Assembly (NCBI GenBank): GCA_035652095.1 | Contig: DASREM010000055.1 | Span: 1-64,000 of the forward strand | DNA: 64,000 bases | Origin: DASREM01 sp035652095 | Lineage (GTDB): Bacteria; Acidobacteriota; Terriglobia; Terriglobales; Acidobacteriaceae | Reading direction: 5' to 3' | Shown: positions 17,372-25,633 of the stretch, piece after piece | Layout of the letters: the number at the start of each line of letters is the position of its first letter | Position numbering within the stretch: position 1 is the first letter of the stretch | Notes under the pieces: model-generated | The model's database searches: none | What the model was told of the DNA's origin: nothing | The model's input: the letters and a program-made list of their open reading frames with translations, nothing else | Program-made: the position numbers and the translations under genes

Positions 17372-17838
17372 TCGGGCTCTGTCAGCCACTTCGTCATTAC
17401 GTACGCGTCGTGCTCCCGAAATCCCGCGCGGCGGTAGAGGTCGATCGCCGGATTTCCCCGCCGTACCCCTAAGTGGAGTGTTCTAGCGCCAAGTTCGCGC
17501 GCCCGCACGGCGAAAAATTCCAGGGCCCGGGAACCGATTCCCTTCCCGCGATGCTCTCTCCTCACAAAGAATTCGTCCACCCACCCGCACTTGCCGCCAT
17601 ATTCCAGGCTGTAGTCGAAGCTGAGCGCGATATACCCGACAGCATCATGCCCGATGCAGATCATCCAGATGCGGCCGAGCGAGGGATCGAGAATCAGGTT
17701 GCGCGCCGCCTCTCGAGCGCCTTGATCGGTAAATTCGCACGACCACGGATCGTCGGCCTGCATCTCCCGCATGAGCGCAACCAGCGCATCGAGGTGCTCC
17801 GTCGAAGCTTGCTGGAAGGTGACGTTCTGCGCGTTCAT
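17368..17838 (-). CDS. GNAT-family N-acetyltransferase
   Basis: 156 residues from the ATG at 17838 (MNAQNVTFQQAS); the open frame extends to 17916. GNAT features: MICIGHDAVGYIALSFDYS (beta 4), and acetyl-CoA motif A in FFVRREHRGKGIGSRALEFF, then the C-terminal NPAIDLYRRAGFREHDAYVM. Acceptor amine unknown. Its stop overlaps that of the peroxiredoxin-like gene by 3 bp in convergent arrangement. Confidence 0.87.
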   Translation of the reverse strand: MNAQNVTFQQASTEHLDALVALMREMQADDPWSCEFTDQGAREAARNLILDPSLGRIWMICIGHDAVGYIALSFDYSLEYGGKCGWVDEFFVRREHRGKGIGSRALEFFAVRARELGARTLHLGVRRGNPAIDLYRRAGFREHDAYVMTKWLTEPD

Positions 17839-17935
17839 AGCTTTGGGCTTGTACAACATGGGATGTGCAAACCTACTTCTTAGTGACAACTTTCGACGAC
17901 TGTGCGGATACCGCAATCGCCCGTCGACGCGGCGC

Positions 17936-18319
17936 TTACCAGCCGATCCGCCGAATCCCCGGCACCTGGTCGAAATGCTGGTCGCGGCTCAGCAAGGGCA
18001 GCGAATGCTGTCGGCAGAGGGCTGCGATCCAAATGTCGTTGGTGGGAATGGGCCTGCCTTTTTGCTTCAATTCGAAGGTGATCTCGGCGTAATAGAGCGT
18101 CGTTGGCTCATTGGCGTCCAACACCAGGCAATCATGGAGCAGGCCCTTTAGCCACTCCGCGTAACTGGCCCGGTGCCGAGACTGTGCGATGCCATAGCGG
18201 TACTCCCCGAGCGCGATCACGGGAATCGCGATTTGGTCGGCGCCAGCCAGCAGTGGAATAATCGCCGGATCATCGTCCGCCGCGGCTGACAGCGCGTTGG
18301 TATCGAGAATCATTGCCAC
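17936..18319 (-). CDS. vapC: PIN-domain ribonuclease toxin VapC
   Basis: 127 residues of the PIN fold. The acidic catalytic set is present: Asp6 (MILDTNALSAA), Glu39 (ALGEYRYG), Asp95 (PTNDIWIAA) and Asp113 (LSRDQHFD). VapC toxins cleave tRNA or rRNA and are held inactive by VapB. It overlaps the antitoxin gene by 10 bp, a normal arrangement. The pair is inserted between ffh and the rpsP operon. Confidence 0.92.
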   Translation of the reverse strand: MAMILDTNALSAAADDDPAIIPLLAGADQIAIPVIALGEYRYGIAQSRHRASYAEWLKGLLHDCLVLDANEPTTLYYAEITFELKQKGRPIPTNDIWIAALCRQHSLPLLSRDQHFDQVPGIRRIGW

Positions 18320-18555
18320 AGTTCCTGGTCAATTTGCTCGAACGCTTCCTCCACTCGCTTTTCGACCCGTGCTCTCTCTTTGTGTAGGTGTTTGAGTTTT
18401 CCGAAGTGCTTCATCCAGGGTTTTTCCTGAGAGGTTGTTCTCAACTTCTCCTGGAGGGCCTCAGTGACGAATTGGCGCAGCGGAATGCCTCGTTCGGCGG
18501 CCACCGACTTTGCACGCCGGAAGAGGAAATCTGGAATTTCGAGGGTGGTCTTCAC
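18310..18555 (-). CDS. vapB: Antitoxin VapB (ribbon-helix-helix type)
   Basis: 81 residues, GTG start at 18555. The N-terminus MKTTLEIPDFLFRRAKSVAA is a ribbon-helix-helix DNA-binding motif (strand TTLEIP, then helices through RQFVTEALQEKL). The C-terminal half is charged and ends EEAFEQIDQELWQ, likely the part that wraps the toxin. It would repress its own promoter with VapC; a palindrome lies immediately upstream at 18559-18580. Confidence 0.88.
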   Translation of the reverse strand: MKTTLEIPDFLFRRAKSVAAERGIPLRQFVTEALQEKLRTTSQEKPWMKHFGKLKHLHKERARVEKRVEEAFEQIDQELWQ

Positions 18556-18558
18556 TTT

Positions 18559-18580
18559 CCCATATTACCATATTTATGGG
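18559..18580 (-). promoter_or_regulatory. Candidate VapB operator
   Basis: CCCATA (18559-18564) and TATGGG (18575-18580) form an inverted repeat; CCATAT also occurs twice in direct orientation (18560 and 18568). The AT-rich segment contains TAATAT on the minus strand as a possible -10. It is 4 bp from the vapB start codon. Confidence 0.5.
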
Positions 18581-18746
18581 ACATGGTTTTCCGAATGCTC
18601 GATGTTGGATCTCCTCACATCCTCGCGGATGACGGCAAAGCACGCCTCAAGACTAGTCCGCAGCGCTTTACATTCCCCCTAAATTCTGCAAAAATAATGG
18701 TTTGTCTTACCCCTCCAGTAAGGACTAGGAAAGGAACCGAAGCTCT

Positions 18747-19001
18747 GTGTTAATGATCCGTCTGGCGCGCACCGGTGCGCGCAAACAACCGCATTACCGC
18801 GTGGTGGTGATCGAGAAGGAGCGCGCACGCAACGGCCGCTCGGTCGAGGTCGTGGGAACTTACAATCCTCGCACGAACCCCGCCAGCATTGAGCTCAAGC
18901 GCGAGCGCATCGATTATTGGGTTTCCAAGGGCGCCAAGATGTCGGACCGAGTCAGCAAGATTGTCTCGAAACCAGCTCCGGCCGCCCCCGCTGTAGCCTA
19001 A
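18747..19001 (+). CDS. rpsP: 30S ribosomal protein S16
   Basis: 84 residues from the GTG at 18747 (MLMIRLARTGARKQPHYRVV), or 82 from the ATG at 18753. The S16 core continues with SVEVVGTYNPRTNPASIELK and RIDYWVSKGAKMSDRV. The GTG fits the AAGGAA at 18731 better than the ATG does. It binds 16S rRNA during 30S assembly and opens the classic rpsP-khpA-rimM-trmD-rplS operon. The 190 bp upstream hold the vapB operator and no gene. Confidence 0.96.
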   Translation: MLMIRLARTGARKQPHYRVVVIEKERARNGRSVEVVGTYNPRTNPASIELKRERIDYWVSKGAKMSDRVSKIVSKPAPAAPAVA

Positions 19002-19052
19002 TCCCGCAGTGCGTAAGATTGGAAAGTTCACCCCACCCCAAAGGAGCCGCGT

Positions 19053-19304
19053 ATGAGCGAGCAAAGTGGGGACGTGCGGGCCCTGATCGAACAGATCGCC
19101 AAGTCGCTGGTCGATGATCCCGACCAAGTCACGGTCAGTCAGGCCGAAGCGGACCAAGGCACCTCCCTCGAGCTGAAAGTCGGACCGAACGACGTTGGTA
19201 AGGTCATTGGCAAGCAGGGACGCACCGCTCGCGCCATGCGCACTCTGTTGAGCGCGGCCGGCGTGAAGCTGCACAAGCGTTTTACGCTCGAGATCATCGA
19301 GTAG
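19053..19304 (+). CDS. khpA: KH-domain RNA-binding protein KhpA
   Basis: 83 residues, essentially one KH domain. The nucleic-acid-binding loop is VIGKQGRTARAMRTLL (GxxG as GKQG). The N-terminus includes LIEQIAKSLVDDPDQV, the family hallmark. It has AAAGGAG upstream. KhpA works with KhpB in RNA binding and cell-envelope growth in Gram-positives; its role here is inferred. Second gene of the rpsP operon. Confidence 0.94.
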   Translation: MSEQSGDVRALIEQIAKSLVDDPDQVTVSQAEADQGTSLELKVGPNDVGKVIGKQGRTARAMRTLLSAAGVKLHKRFTLEIIE

Positions 19305-19318
19305 CAGGCCCGAGGAGA

Positions 19319-19891
19319 TTGCCCATCGCCGGCGAATTCATCACGCTCGCCCGCGTCGTGAAAACGCAAGGGCGCCTTGGCGAAGTTGCCGTCGAAGTGC
19401 ACAGCGACGTGCCCGGTCGGTTTCGCGAAGGCATGCAACTGCTGGCCCTCTCCGCGGAAGGCGCCAGGCGCGAGTTGGAAGTGGAACGGCTCTGGCCTCA
19501 TAAGAGCTACCTGGTTCTGAAATTCGCCAGGGTGGACTCGATCTCCGACGCCGAGACATTAGTTGGGACCGAGTTGCAGGTACCGAAACAGGAGCGTGCG
19601 CCGCTCGAAGCCGGTTGGAATTACGTCAGTGACCTCGTCGGATGCAGGGTGTTCGACGGTGAGCGTGCGATCGGGAGCGTCACCGATGTTCGGTTTGGCG
19701 CCGGAGAAGCGCCTTTGCTGGTTGTTGGCACAGGTGGGCAGGAGCACGAGATTCCGTTTGCGGAAGCGTTTCTGAACAACGTCGACATCGCCGGGAAGCG
19801 AATCGCGATGCAATTGCCCGAAGGGCTGCTGGAAGTGAATGCTCCCATGACGGCGGAAGAGAAAGAACGGCAAAGAGGCAGCAAAGAGTAG
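19319..19891 (+). CDS. rimM: 16S rRNA processing protein RimM
   Basis: 190 residues with TTG start at 19319 and GAGGAG 2-7 bp upstream. The RimM N-terminal barrel contains LARVVKTQGRLGEVAVEV (TxGxxGE) and LVLKFARVDSISDAETLVG; the PRC-barrel half contains VSDLVGCRVFDGERAIGSV and VVGTGGQEHEIPFAEAF. It binds S19 and assists 30S head maturation. Spaced 14 bp after khpA. Confidence 0.95.
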   Translation: MPIAGEFITLARVVKTQGRLGEVAVEVHSDVPGRFREGMQLLALSAEGARRELEVERLWPHKSYLVLKFARVDSISDAETLVGTELQVPKQERAPLEAGWNYVSDLVGCRVFDGERAIGSVTDVRFGAGEAPLLVVGTGGQEHEIPFAEAFLNNVDIAGKRIAMQLPEGLLEVNAPMTAEEKERQRGSKE

Positions 19892-19916
19892 CGCTCGCGC
19901 CGCTCGTCACTCGAAG

Positions 19917-20717
19917 ATGAAGATCGACATTTTAACGATCTTTCCCGAGTTCTTTCAGGGACCGTTCGAGCACGGCATTCTCGGTAAGGCCCGGCAGGCC
20001 GGGCTGGTTCAGATTGAAATTCGCGATCTGCGGGCCTTTACCCACGATCGCCATCGGACTGTAGATGACCGCCCATTCGGCGGCGGCGAGGGCATGGTGC
20101 TCAAGCCGGAACCGATCTTTGAATGTATTGAGAGCCTGAACGTGGCGCCGCTTCCCGAACGCGCAGCCGCGCGGGAAAGCGTGATCCTGCTCTCCGCGCA
20201 AGGCCAGCGTTTTTCGCAGCCGATCGCAAGTGAGCTCGCGAAACTGGATCGATTGCTCCTGATCTGCGGCCGTTATGAAGGCGTGGACGAGCGCGTCGGC
20301 GAGCATCTTGCCGATCGTGAGATTTCCATCGGTGATTACGTTTTAAGCGGCGGCGAACTTGCTGCGGCGATTGTCGTGGATGCTGTGACCCGGCTGCTGC
20401 CGGGGGTAGTCGGCAACGAGAATTCGACGCGCCAGGAATCATTCACGAGCGATTCTGGATTCACCCTGGCCGGACCGAATTCGACTTGCTCGTCCGGAGG
20501 ATTGCTCGACTACCCGCATTACACGCGGCCAGCTGACTTTCGCGGAATGGCGGTTCCCGAAGTTTTATTCTCGGGAAACCACGACGAGATACGCCGATGG
20601 CGGCGTCGGACGGCTTTAGAAAAAACCTGGCGCAACCGCCCGGACCTGCTTTCCACGGCGGACCTGAGCGAGGAAGACAAGAGATTACTGGCCCAGATCA
20701 AGGGCAAAGACATTTAG
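19917..20717 (+). CDS. trmD: tRNA (guanine37-N1)-methyltransferase
   Basis: 266 residues of the SPOUT family. The N-terminus MKIDILTIFPEFF and the LRAFTHDRHRTVDDRPFGGG motif are diagnostic. The trefoil knot that binds SAM is in ICGRYEGVDERV and ISIGDYVLSGGELAA. It methylates G37 of tRNAs to prevent +1 frameshifting. 25 bp after rimM. Confidence 0.98.
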   Translation: MKIDILTIFPEFFQGPFEHGILGKARQAGLVQIEIRDLRAFTHDRHRTVDDRPFGGGEGMVLKPEPIFECIESLNVAPLPERAAARESVILLSAQGQRFSQPIASELAKLDRLLLICGRYEGVDERVGEHLADREISIGDYVLSGGELAAAIVVDAVTRLLPGVVGNENSTRQESFTSDSGFTLAGPNSTCSSGGLLDYPHYTRPADFRGMAVPEVLFSGNHDEIRRWRRRTALEKTWRNRPDLLSTADLSEEDKRLLAQIKGKDI

Positions 20718-20730
20718 AAGGGACAAGGTC

Positions 20731-21087
20731 ATGACCAACCTGATCATCGATAAGCTGCTATCCAAAACCAAACGCACCGATCTGCCGAATTTTGTTCCCG
20801 GGGACACCGTCAAGGTGCACGTCAAGATCAAAGAAGGCGACAAAGAGCGGGTTCAGGCGTTCGAAGGCGTCGTCATCTCGCGAAGCAATGGACCCCAGGC
20901 CAGTTTCACCGTCCGCAAGATCAGCTTCGGACAGGGTGTCGAGCGTATCTTCCCCGCCAGTTCCCGCGTCATCGACCGGGTAGAAATAACGCGGTCCGCC
21001 AAAGTGCGGAGGGCGAAGCTCTACTATCTTCGTGGCCTTCGAGGCAAAGCGGCTCGCCTGAAAGATGTAGATCGCGACCGCGGCTAG
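20731..21087 (+). CDS. rplS: 50S ribosomal protein L19
   Basis: 118 residues. L19 hallmarks: DLPNFVPGDTVKVHVKIKEG, RVQAFEGVVISR, GVERIFPASSRVIDRVEITR and the C-terminal RAKLYYLRGLRGKAARLKD. It sits at the 30S/50S interface. AGAAGGGA precedes the ATG. Last gene of the operon, followed by an intrinsic terminator. Confidence 0.98.
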   Translation: MTNLIIDKLLSKTKRTDLPNFVPGDTVKVHVKIKEGDKERVQAFEGVVISRSNGPQASFTVRKISFGQGVERIFPASSRVIDRVEITRSAKVRRAKLYYLRGLRGKAARLKDVDRDRG

Positions 21088-21102
21088 TCGGCCTGGAAAC
21101 GC

Positions 21103-21135
21103 AAAGCGGACCGAAGCAAACTCGATCCGCTTTTT
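21103..21135 (+). terminator. Intrinsic terminator after rplS
   Basis: AAAGCGGA (21103-21110) pairs with TCCGCTTT (21126-21133), and the run continues to five T by 21135. Sixteen bp after the rplS stop. Confidence 0.8.
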
Positions 21136-21160
21136 CGCCCTGAATGTTTGAGGCCCTGGT

Positions 21161-21913
21161 CTAGATTCCCGCCAGTTGCGCGGCTTGGTTGATACTTTCT
21201 TCTTCCTGTTCGGCCAGTCTGCGTAGCAGGAATTGAAGCACCTGCCGGTCGCCTTTGCGAATTTCCCTGAACTCCACGCCGATCCCAAAGTCGAATTCCG
21301 CATGGCGGACGCTGCCTTTCACCGCCAAATCGTAATTTCCTACTGCCAGCGAAAGGCTCAACTCCGTTCCCGGCACCAGCACGTTCTTGGTGCGCACCAG
21401 GCAACAGCCGCTTTCAGAGAGGTCGCGCAAGGCAGCCGCTTCAGGATGCGCATGGGAGCGCAGCAATTTCGCGCTGCCCTCGATGTTGAATCTCGGAGAA
21501 CGACGCCGATTCCGGTTGGCCATGCTGCCGAAGACCCGGTTACCGTAAGCTGCGTTTCCCTGCACTGCTTCGTACGTGCACTCCAGTTCGCGCAGTTCCG
21601 CATCCCACATCACGCGGTCGCTCTCCACAGTCTGAATCCCGATTTGACCATGGAGTTCAGAATTCGGCTCGCCGATCCAGGCTACCCGACAATAGGATTT
21701 GTTGCGGCCACGCTCGACCGCGATGATGTCACCCGCCTGCTTGACATAACGCAATCCCGTAACCCGGGCACCGTGGGCCGAAATGTCGTAAGTACACGCC
21801 ATGTCCAAACACGGCTTGTTTTCTTCGTCCCAATATGTGACCCGAACCGGAAGCGCTACGTGGATGCGACGGTCGGTGCGCTGGGTTTCAAGGGTTGAAT
21901 GTTCCTGCTTCAC
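21161..21913 (-). CDS. Double PilZ-domain protein
   Basis: 250 residues with two PilZ-like domains. The first has RTDRRIHVALPVRVTY and a DISAHGARV (D/NxSxxG) motif at about residues 10-60. The second has RRRSPRFNIEGSAKLL and LRDLSESGCCLV at about 135-180. The PilZ arginines (RxxxR) bind c-di-GMP, so it may be a double sensor. No enzymatic domain, signal peptide or membrane segment. Its targets are unknown; the second PilZ gene of the window is at 38935. Confidence 0.82.
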   Translation of the reverse strand: MKQEHSTLETQRTDRRIHVALPVRVTYWDEENKPCLDMACTYDISAHGARVTGLRYVKQAGDIIAVERGRNKSYCRVAWIGEPNSELHGQIGIQTVESDRVMWDAELRELECTYEAVQGNAAYGNRVFGSMANRNRRRSPRFNIEGSAKLLRSHAHPEAAALRDLSESGCCLVRTKNVLVPGTELSLSLAVGNYDLAVKGSVRHAEFDFGIGVEFREIRKGDRQVLQFLLRRLAEQEEESINQAAQLAGI

Positions 21914-21994
21914 GCCTGAATCCTATAGTAGTGATCTCGCTATAAAGTGACGTTACCAACGGTGCGGAGCCGGGTCAATGTACGGCAGTAATAA

Positions 21995-22007
21995 GTAACC
22001 AGGTTAC
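21995..22007. promoter_or_regulatory. Palindrome in the PilZ/rnhB divergent region
   Basis: GTAACC-A-GGTTAC, a perfect 6-bp dyad around one base, within the 193-bp space between divergent genes. It may be an operator for an unknown regulator. The rest of 21914-22106 shows nothing else I can support. Confidence 0.35.
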
Positions 22008-22106
22008 CTTTCACAAGCCCCGCGTAGGGTTCAGGTTACAGGATGCGCTTTCTTCGCTTGCGTCCGCGGGGCGGGTCGGCGATGATGCTGTTAACTCCCA
22101 GCTGCG

Positions 22107-22874
22107 ATGCCTGCGAAGACCAAAACCGCTCCCGGGAAAACGTTGTCGCGCGCGGCCGCCAAACTTCGCCTGCTCAAACTTCTGCATTGCACGATGAAGT
22201 TCGAAAAGCAGGCCTGGAACTCGGGAGCGACCCTGATCGCCGGGGTGGATGAAGTCGGGCGCGGTTCTCTGTTCGGCCCGGTGGTGGCGGGCGCCGTGAT
22301 CCTCGATCCGGCCTATCGGATCCGGGGTCTGCGTGATTCCAAGTTGCTGCTGCCGGAGCGCCGTGAAATTCTTGCCCAGCGCATACGCCAGCATGCCATC
22401 GCCTGGGCAATCGCCGCCGTGGATTCGGCCCGCATCGATCAGATCAACATCTACCAGGCATCGCGGGTCGCCATGCGCGAGGCGGTTCTCGCCCTGCGCC
22501 CGGTCCCCGATTTTTTACTCATCGATGCTGTCCGGATTGATTGCGATCTCACGCAACAGCCCATCATTCACGGAGACGCGCTTTCCGCGTCCATCGCGGC
22601 TGCATCCATCCTCGCCAAAGTAGAACGTGACCGCATCGTCAAACAATGGGACCCGGTGTTCCCGGTCTACGGATTAGCCTCGAACAAGGGCTACAGCACT
22701 CCCCGGCACAAGGCGGCCTTGCGAGAGCATGGTCCGTCGCCGCTGCACCGGCTGTCCTTTGCGCCAGTCTGGAATGCGCCCGTTCCGCAGGAGGTACTCG
22801 AGTTCATGCTCGAAGACGAAGATGCCCCGGCCAGTGAAATCGTCGAAGAACTGCTGGACGAAGAAGCCGTTTGA
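22107..22874 (+). CDS. rnhB: Ribonuclease HII
   Basis: 255 residues. The RNase HII catalytic start is AGVDEVGRGSLFGPVVAGAV with Asp48 and Glu49; further acidic residues lie in LLIDAVRID and SIAAASILAKVERDR, and NKGYSTPRHKAAL is the family's C-terminal motif. It cuts RNA in RNA:DNA hybrids and misincorporated ribonucleotides. A basic 40-residue N-terminal extension and an acidic Glu/Asp-rich tail (EDEDAPASEIVEELLDEEA) are extras beyond the usual 200. rnhB commonly follows rplS; here the PilZ gene intervenes on the other strand. Confidence 0.96.
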   Translation: MPAKTKTAPGKTLSRAAAKLRLLKLLHCTMKFEKQAWNSGATLIAGVDEVGRGSLFGPVVAGAVILDPAYRIRGLRDSKLLLPERREILAQRIRQHAIAWAIAAVDSARIDQINIYQASRVAMREAVLALRPVPDFLLIDAVRIDCDLTQQPIIHGDALSASIAAASILAKVERDRIVKQWDPVFPVYGLASNKGYSTPRHKAALREHGPSPLHRLSFAPVWNAPVPQEVLEFMLEDEDAPASEIVEELLDEEAV

Positions 22875-22921
22875 GATTCCATCCTCGCGCCGCTCCCTCC
22901 CGTATTCGTTAGAATCGAAGG

Positions 22922-23665
22922 ATGGCAGGAATACTGTGTGTAACCGCACATCCGGATGATGAAGCCGGCGCTTTCGGTGGCAGCCTGCGCCTCTACCATG
23001 ATCGTGGAGTCCAAACTGCGGTAGTCTGCCTGACGCCAGGTCAGGCCGCCACCAACCGCGGGGGATTTTCCTGTGATGAAGAGTTATCAGCAGTTCGGCG
23101 GAGGGAATTTGAGGCCTCGTGTGCTCTGCTGAAGGTCACACACGGCGAGGTGTTGAATTATCCGGATGCCAAGCTATACCGGCAGAACCTCTACGACGTG
23201 GTTTGCGAGCTCGTGTTACGTATCCGCAAGTTCCAGCCGGATGTGCTGATTACGTTCGGGCCCGAGGGCGGCGTGACCGGGCACAACGATCATTCCATGG
23301 CATCCATCTTCGCGACCATGGCCTTTCACTGGGCGGGACGGAGCAACCGCTATCCCGATCAACTGAACAATGGCCTGCAACCCCATGTCACCAAGAAGCT
23401 CTACTATGCAACGGCGGATTCGCCATTGGCAGACCGGCCGCCGATCACACTCCCTCCTTCCACCACGATCATCGAAATTGGCGATTACCTGCAGACCAAG
23501 ATTTCAGCCTTCAAGGCTCACACCACGCAGTCTCCGCTGTGGCCACGAGTTGAGGACCTTCTCCGAAGGCGCGGCAAGCAGGAGAACTTTCACCTGGTTG
23601 CTTCCGTCATTCCCGGCGCAATTCAACCGGAGACCGATCTGTTTGCCGGTATCAACGCGGTTTGA
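22922..23665 (+). CDS. PIG-L/LmbE-family deacetylase
   Basis: 247 residues. Zinc motif AHPDDEAGAFGG at residues 9-20 with the second His in GHNDHSM near residue 121. VCLTPGQAATNRGG and ITFGPEGGVTGHNDH are typical. The family hydrolyses N-acetyl groups of GlcNAc-type compounds, such as BshB in bacillithiol synthesis, but the substrate cannot be set here. Its last 14 bp overlap the convergent M61 peptidase gene. Confidence 0.88.
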   Translation: MAGILCVTAHPDDEAGAFGGSLRLYHDRGVQTAVVCLTPGQAATNRGGFSCDEELSAVRRREFEASCALLKVTHGEVLNYPDAKLYRQNLYDVVCELVLRIRKFQPDVLITFGPEGGVTGHNDHSMASIFATMAFHWAGRSNRYPDQLNNGLQPHVTKKLYYATADSPLADRPPITLPPSTTIIEIGDYLQTKISAFKAHTTQSPLWPRVEDLLRRRGKQENFHLVASVIPGAIQPETDLFAGINAV

Positions 23666-25529
23666 GGATGTCACTCAGCATGTCGGGCTTCGACTCTTCC
23701 CGCACCAGGTGCGGATACTTCTCTCCCCCGTGGTAGTCAATGCTGAAGGTCTTGTAATAATCCGTATTCTCGATCAGAAGTTCCAGACGCTGGGAGGTGC
23801 CCTTCCCGGCTTTCAGAGCATCTCGCAGTACATCGGCCGAGAACTTCTTCCCGTTGACGGCAATCACCTTCATGCCGGGACCGACACCAGCTTGGGCAGC
23901 GGGCATTCCCTCGACGGTGTCAATGACTCGGCCGTCCGCTTTGAGTGTCATACCAATCGAATATTCGGCATTCACCTCGTCGCGTGTGGCTTCGCGTGCC
24001 TTGACTTCTTCCGAGCGATTCTCGTCATAGACCAATTTCCACCCGCTGCGCTCAATGCCGGTGAGGGGAGCGCCGGGCCCGTGATTTTGCAGACGCTCGG
24101 TCCAGAAAGTTTTCCAGTCATAGGGCGCAACCTGGTTGAGCGCGTTCACGACATCATCGAAGGTGTACGGCTTGACCTCGGGAGCTCCGCTCGCGCCACC
24201 ATGAAACAGGTGGCAGAAATCGTCAATCGATTTCCTTCCCTGGGTCTGCTGGCGGATGATGGTATCCACCCAGAGCCAGTTCAGCACGTCTTCGTCGTAA
24301 TAATCGAGGGGACGCCGCCACGACTCCCACTCATGCGGAGAGCCTTGCATCGCGGGCACCCCGTCGGCCGTGTCTTGTAAATTCCGCCAAGCTCGCCCCG
24401 AACGATGGTCGAGATCGGCAGCAATCTGCGCTACCGAGTCCAGAAATTCCGGCTGGGTTCTCAATCCGCTGCGCGCACTGAGTACGTCGCCCAGGTAAGA
24501 CGTCAGTCCTTCGTACACCCACAGCAGATCTGTCTGCATGGGCTTCTGATAATCAGGAGTTGCGAGATCCGCGGGGCGGCGATACTTGCCGTTCCAGGAG
24601 TGAACGTATTCGTGGGTCAGCAAACCCGCCTCCAGCAGCCGCAGCTGCGGATCGATCATGGTGCGTTCATTTACCCGGCTGTCATTGGATTCGTGATGTT
24701 CCAGGCCGAAGTGCGCAACGTGATCACTGAGGCTGTACAGGAAGTGGTAATCGCGGTAATGATAGGCGCCAAAAAGCTTGAGCGCCTGCGTGATCAGCGC
24801 CTTATAGCGTTCGATCAGTTCAGGGGACGCCTCCAGGGCTGCCGCGCTGTCGGCCGCAATATCCATCTCGTGAACCACCGGCGAGCTTGCCAGGGGAACG
24901 ACTCGCAAGTATTCACCCGCAATAATCGGCGAATCGACTAGGGTGGTGAGCGACACTGGTTGGAATGAGATATCCTCTCCGCTCGCATTCGCAACCGGAA
25001 GCGGAGTGCCATACTTCCAGCCCTTCGGCAGCCGCACACTGGCTTCGAACATCACCTGGTCTGAGGTCCAACCGGCCGGATAAAGGACCAACGTATTCCA
25101 ACTGAGCACTGCCATCTTGTCGGTCGCGGAGGGACCGCCGGTAAAGAGTCCTTCACTTCCCGCGGGAGAGGCGAAGTCAAATGCGACCTCAATCTGCGAA
25201 ACCCCTTGAGGCACGTCCACGTGAAACGTCCATCCCTCGAGCAGATCGCGACGCCAGGGCAGTTGCTTGCCATTCGTGGTGAAGAAGAGCCCCGTCAAAT
25301 CCTGAATAGGTCCGGTCGGGCCGTGCTCTCCTGGGATCCACTCTGGATAGTAGAACGTCATGGGTCCCGCAGCCGCCGGTACCGTCATCTTCACGTGGAA
25401 GATCTTCCGTGGCGCCTGGGTGGCATCCACCGTAACGCGAATGTGTGGCGCCTCAGCGGCAAAGGACAGTACGGAACACAGGAACAGCAGCGCTAACGAA
25501 CGAACACAGTAAGAGGGGACGCTCGGCAT
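23652..25529 (-). CDS. Secreted M61-family glycyl aminopeptidase with PDZ domain
   Basis: 625 residues. The signal peptide is MPSVPSYCVRSLALLFLCSV ending at AEA. An N-terminal beta domain (HVKMTVPAAAGPMTFYYPEW) leads to the zinc protease centre LLTHEYVHSWNGKYRRP at about 303-319 (HExxH), with LLWVYEGLTSYLGD providing the downstream Glu. The C-terminal PDZ domain is about 515-590 (GMTLKADGRVIDTVEGMPAA). M61 enzymes trim N-terminal Gly or Ala from peptides in the periplasm. It is divergent from tmk. Confidence 0.93.
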   Translation of the reverse strand: MPSVPSYCVRSLALLFLCSVLSFAAEAPHIRVTVDATQAPRKIFHVKMTVPAAAGPMTFYYPEWIPGEHGPTGPIQDLTGLFFTTNGKQLPWRRDLLEGWTFHVDVPQGVSQIEVAFDFASPAGSEGLFTGGPSATDKMAVLSWNTLVLYPAGWTSDQVMFEASVRLPKGWKYGTPLPVANASGEDISFQPVSLTTLVDSPIIAGEYLRVVPLASSPVVHEMDIAADSAAALEASPELIERYKALITQALKLFGAYHYRDYHFLYSLSDHVAHFGLEHHESNDSRVNERTMIDPQLRLLEAGLLTHEYVHSWNGKYRRPADLATPDYQKPMQTDLLWVYEGLTSYLGDVLSARSGLRTQPEFLDSVAQIAADLDHRSGRAWRNLQDTADGVPAMQGSPHEWESWRRPLDYYDEDVLNWLWVDTIIRQQTQGRKSIDDFCHLFHGGASGAPEVKPYTFDDVVNALNQVAPYDWKTFWTERLQNHGPGAPLTGIERSGWKLVYDENRSEEVKAREATRDEVNAEYSIGMTLKADGRVIDTVEGMPAAQAGVGPGMKVIAVNGKKFSADVLRDALKAGKGTSQRLELLIENTDYYKTFSIDYHGGEKYPHLVREESKPDMLSDILKPR

Positions 25530-25556
25530 GCTGGGGGTGACCTCGTTCTTTCCGGG

Positions 25557-25574
25557 TATTGAAACCGTTCAATA
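25557..25574. promoter_or_regulatory. Perfect dyad between the M61 peptidase gene and tmk
   Basis: TATTGAA at 25557-25563, four bases (ACCG), TTCAATA at 25568-25574: an 18-bp perfect palindrome in the intergenic space, 28 bp before the M61 start codon. The TTGAN-N4-NTCAA geometry resembles FNR-type sites (TTGAT-N4-ATCAA). Confidence 0.5.
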
Positions 25575-25633
25575 TATCAGGTTGGAAGAACCCGCCGCTG
25601 CACCGGTCGCCGTAGGGCACAGTGGCCTCTGCT

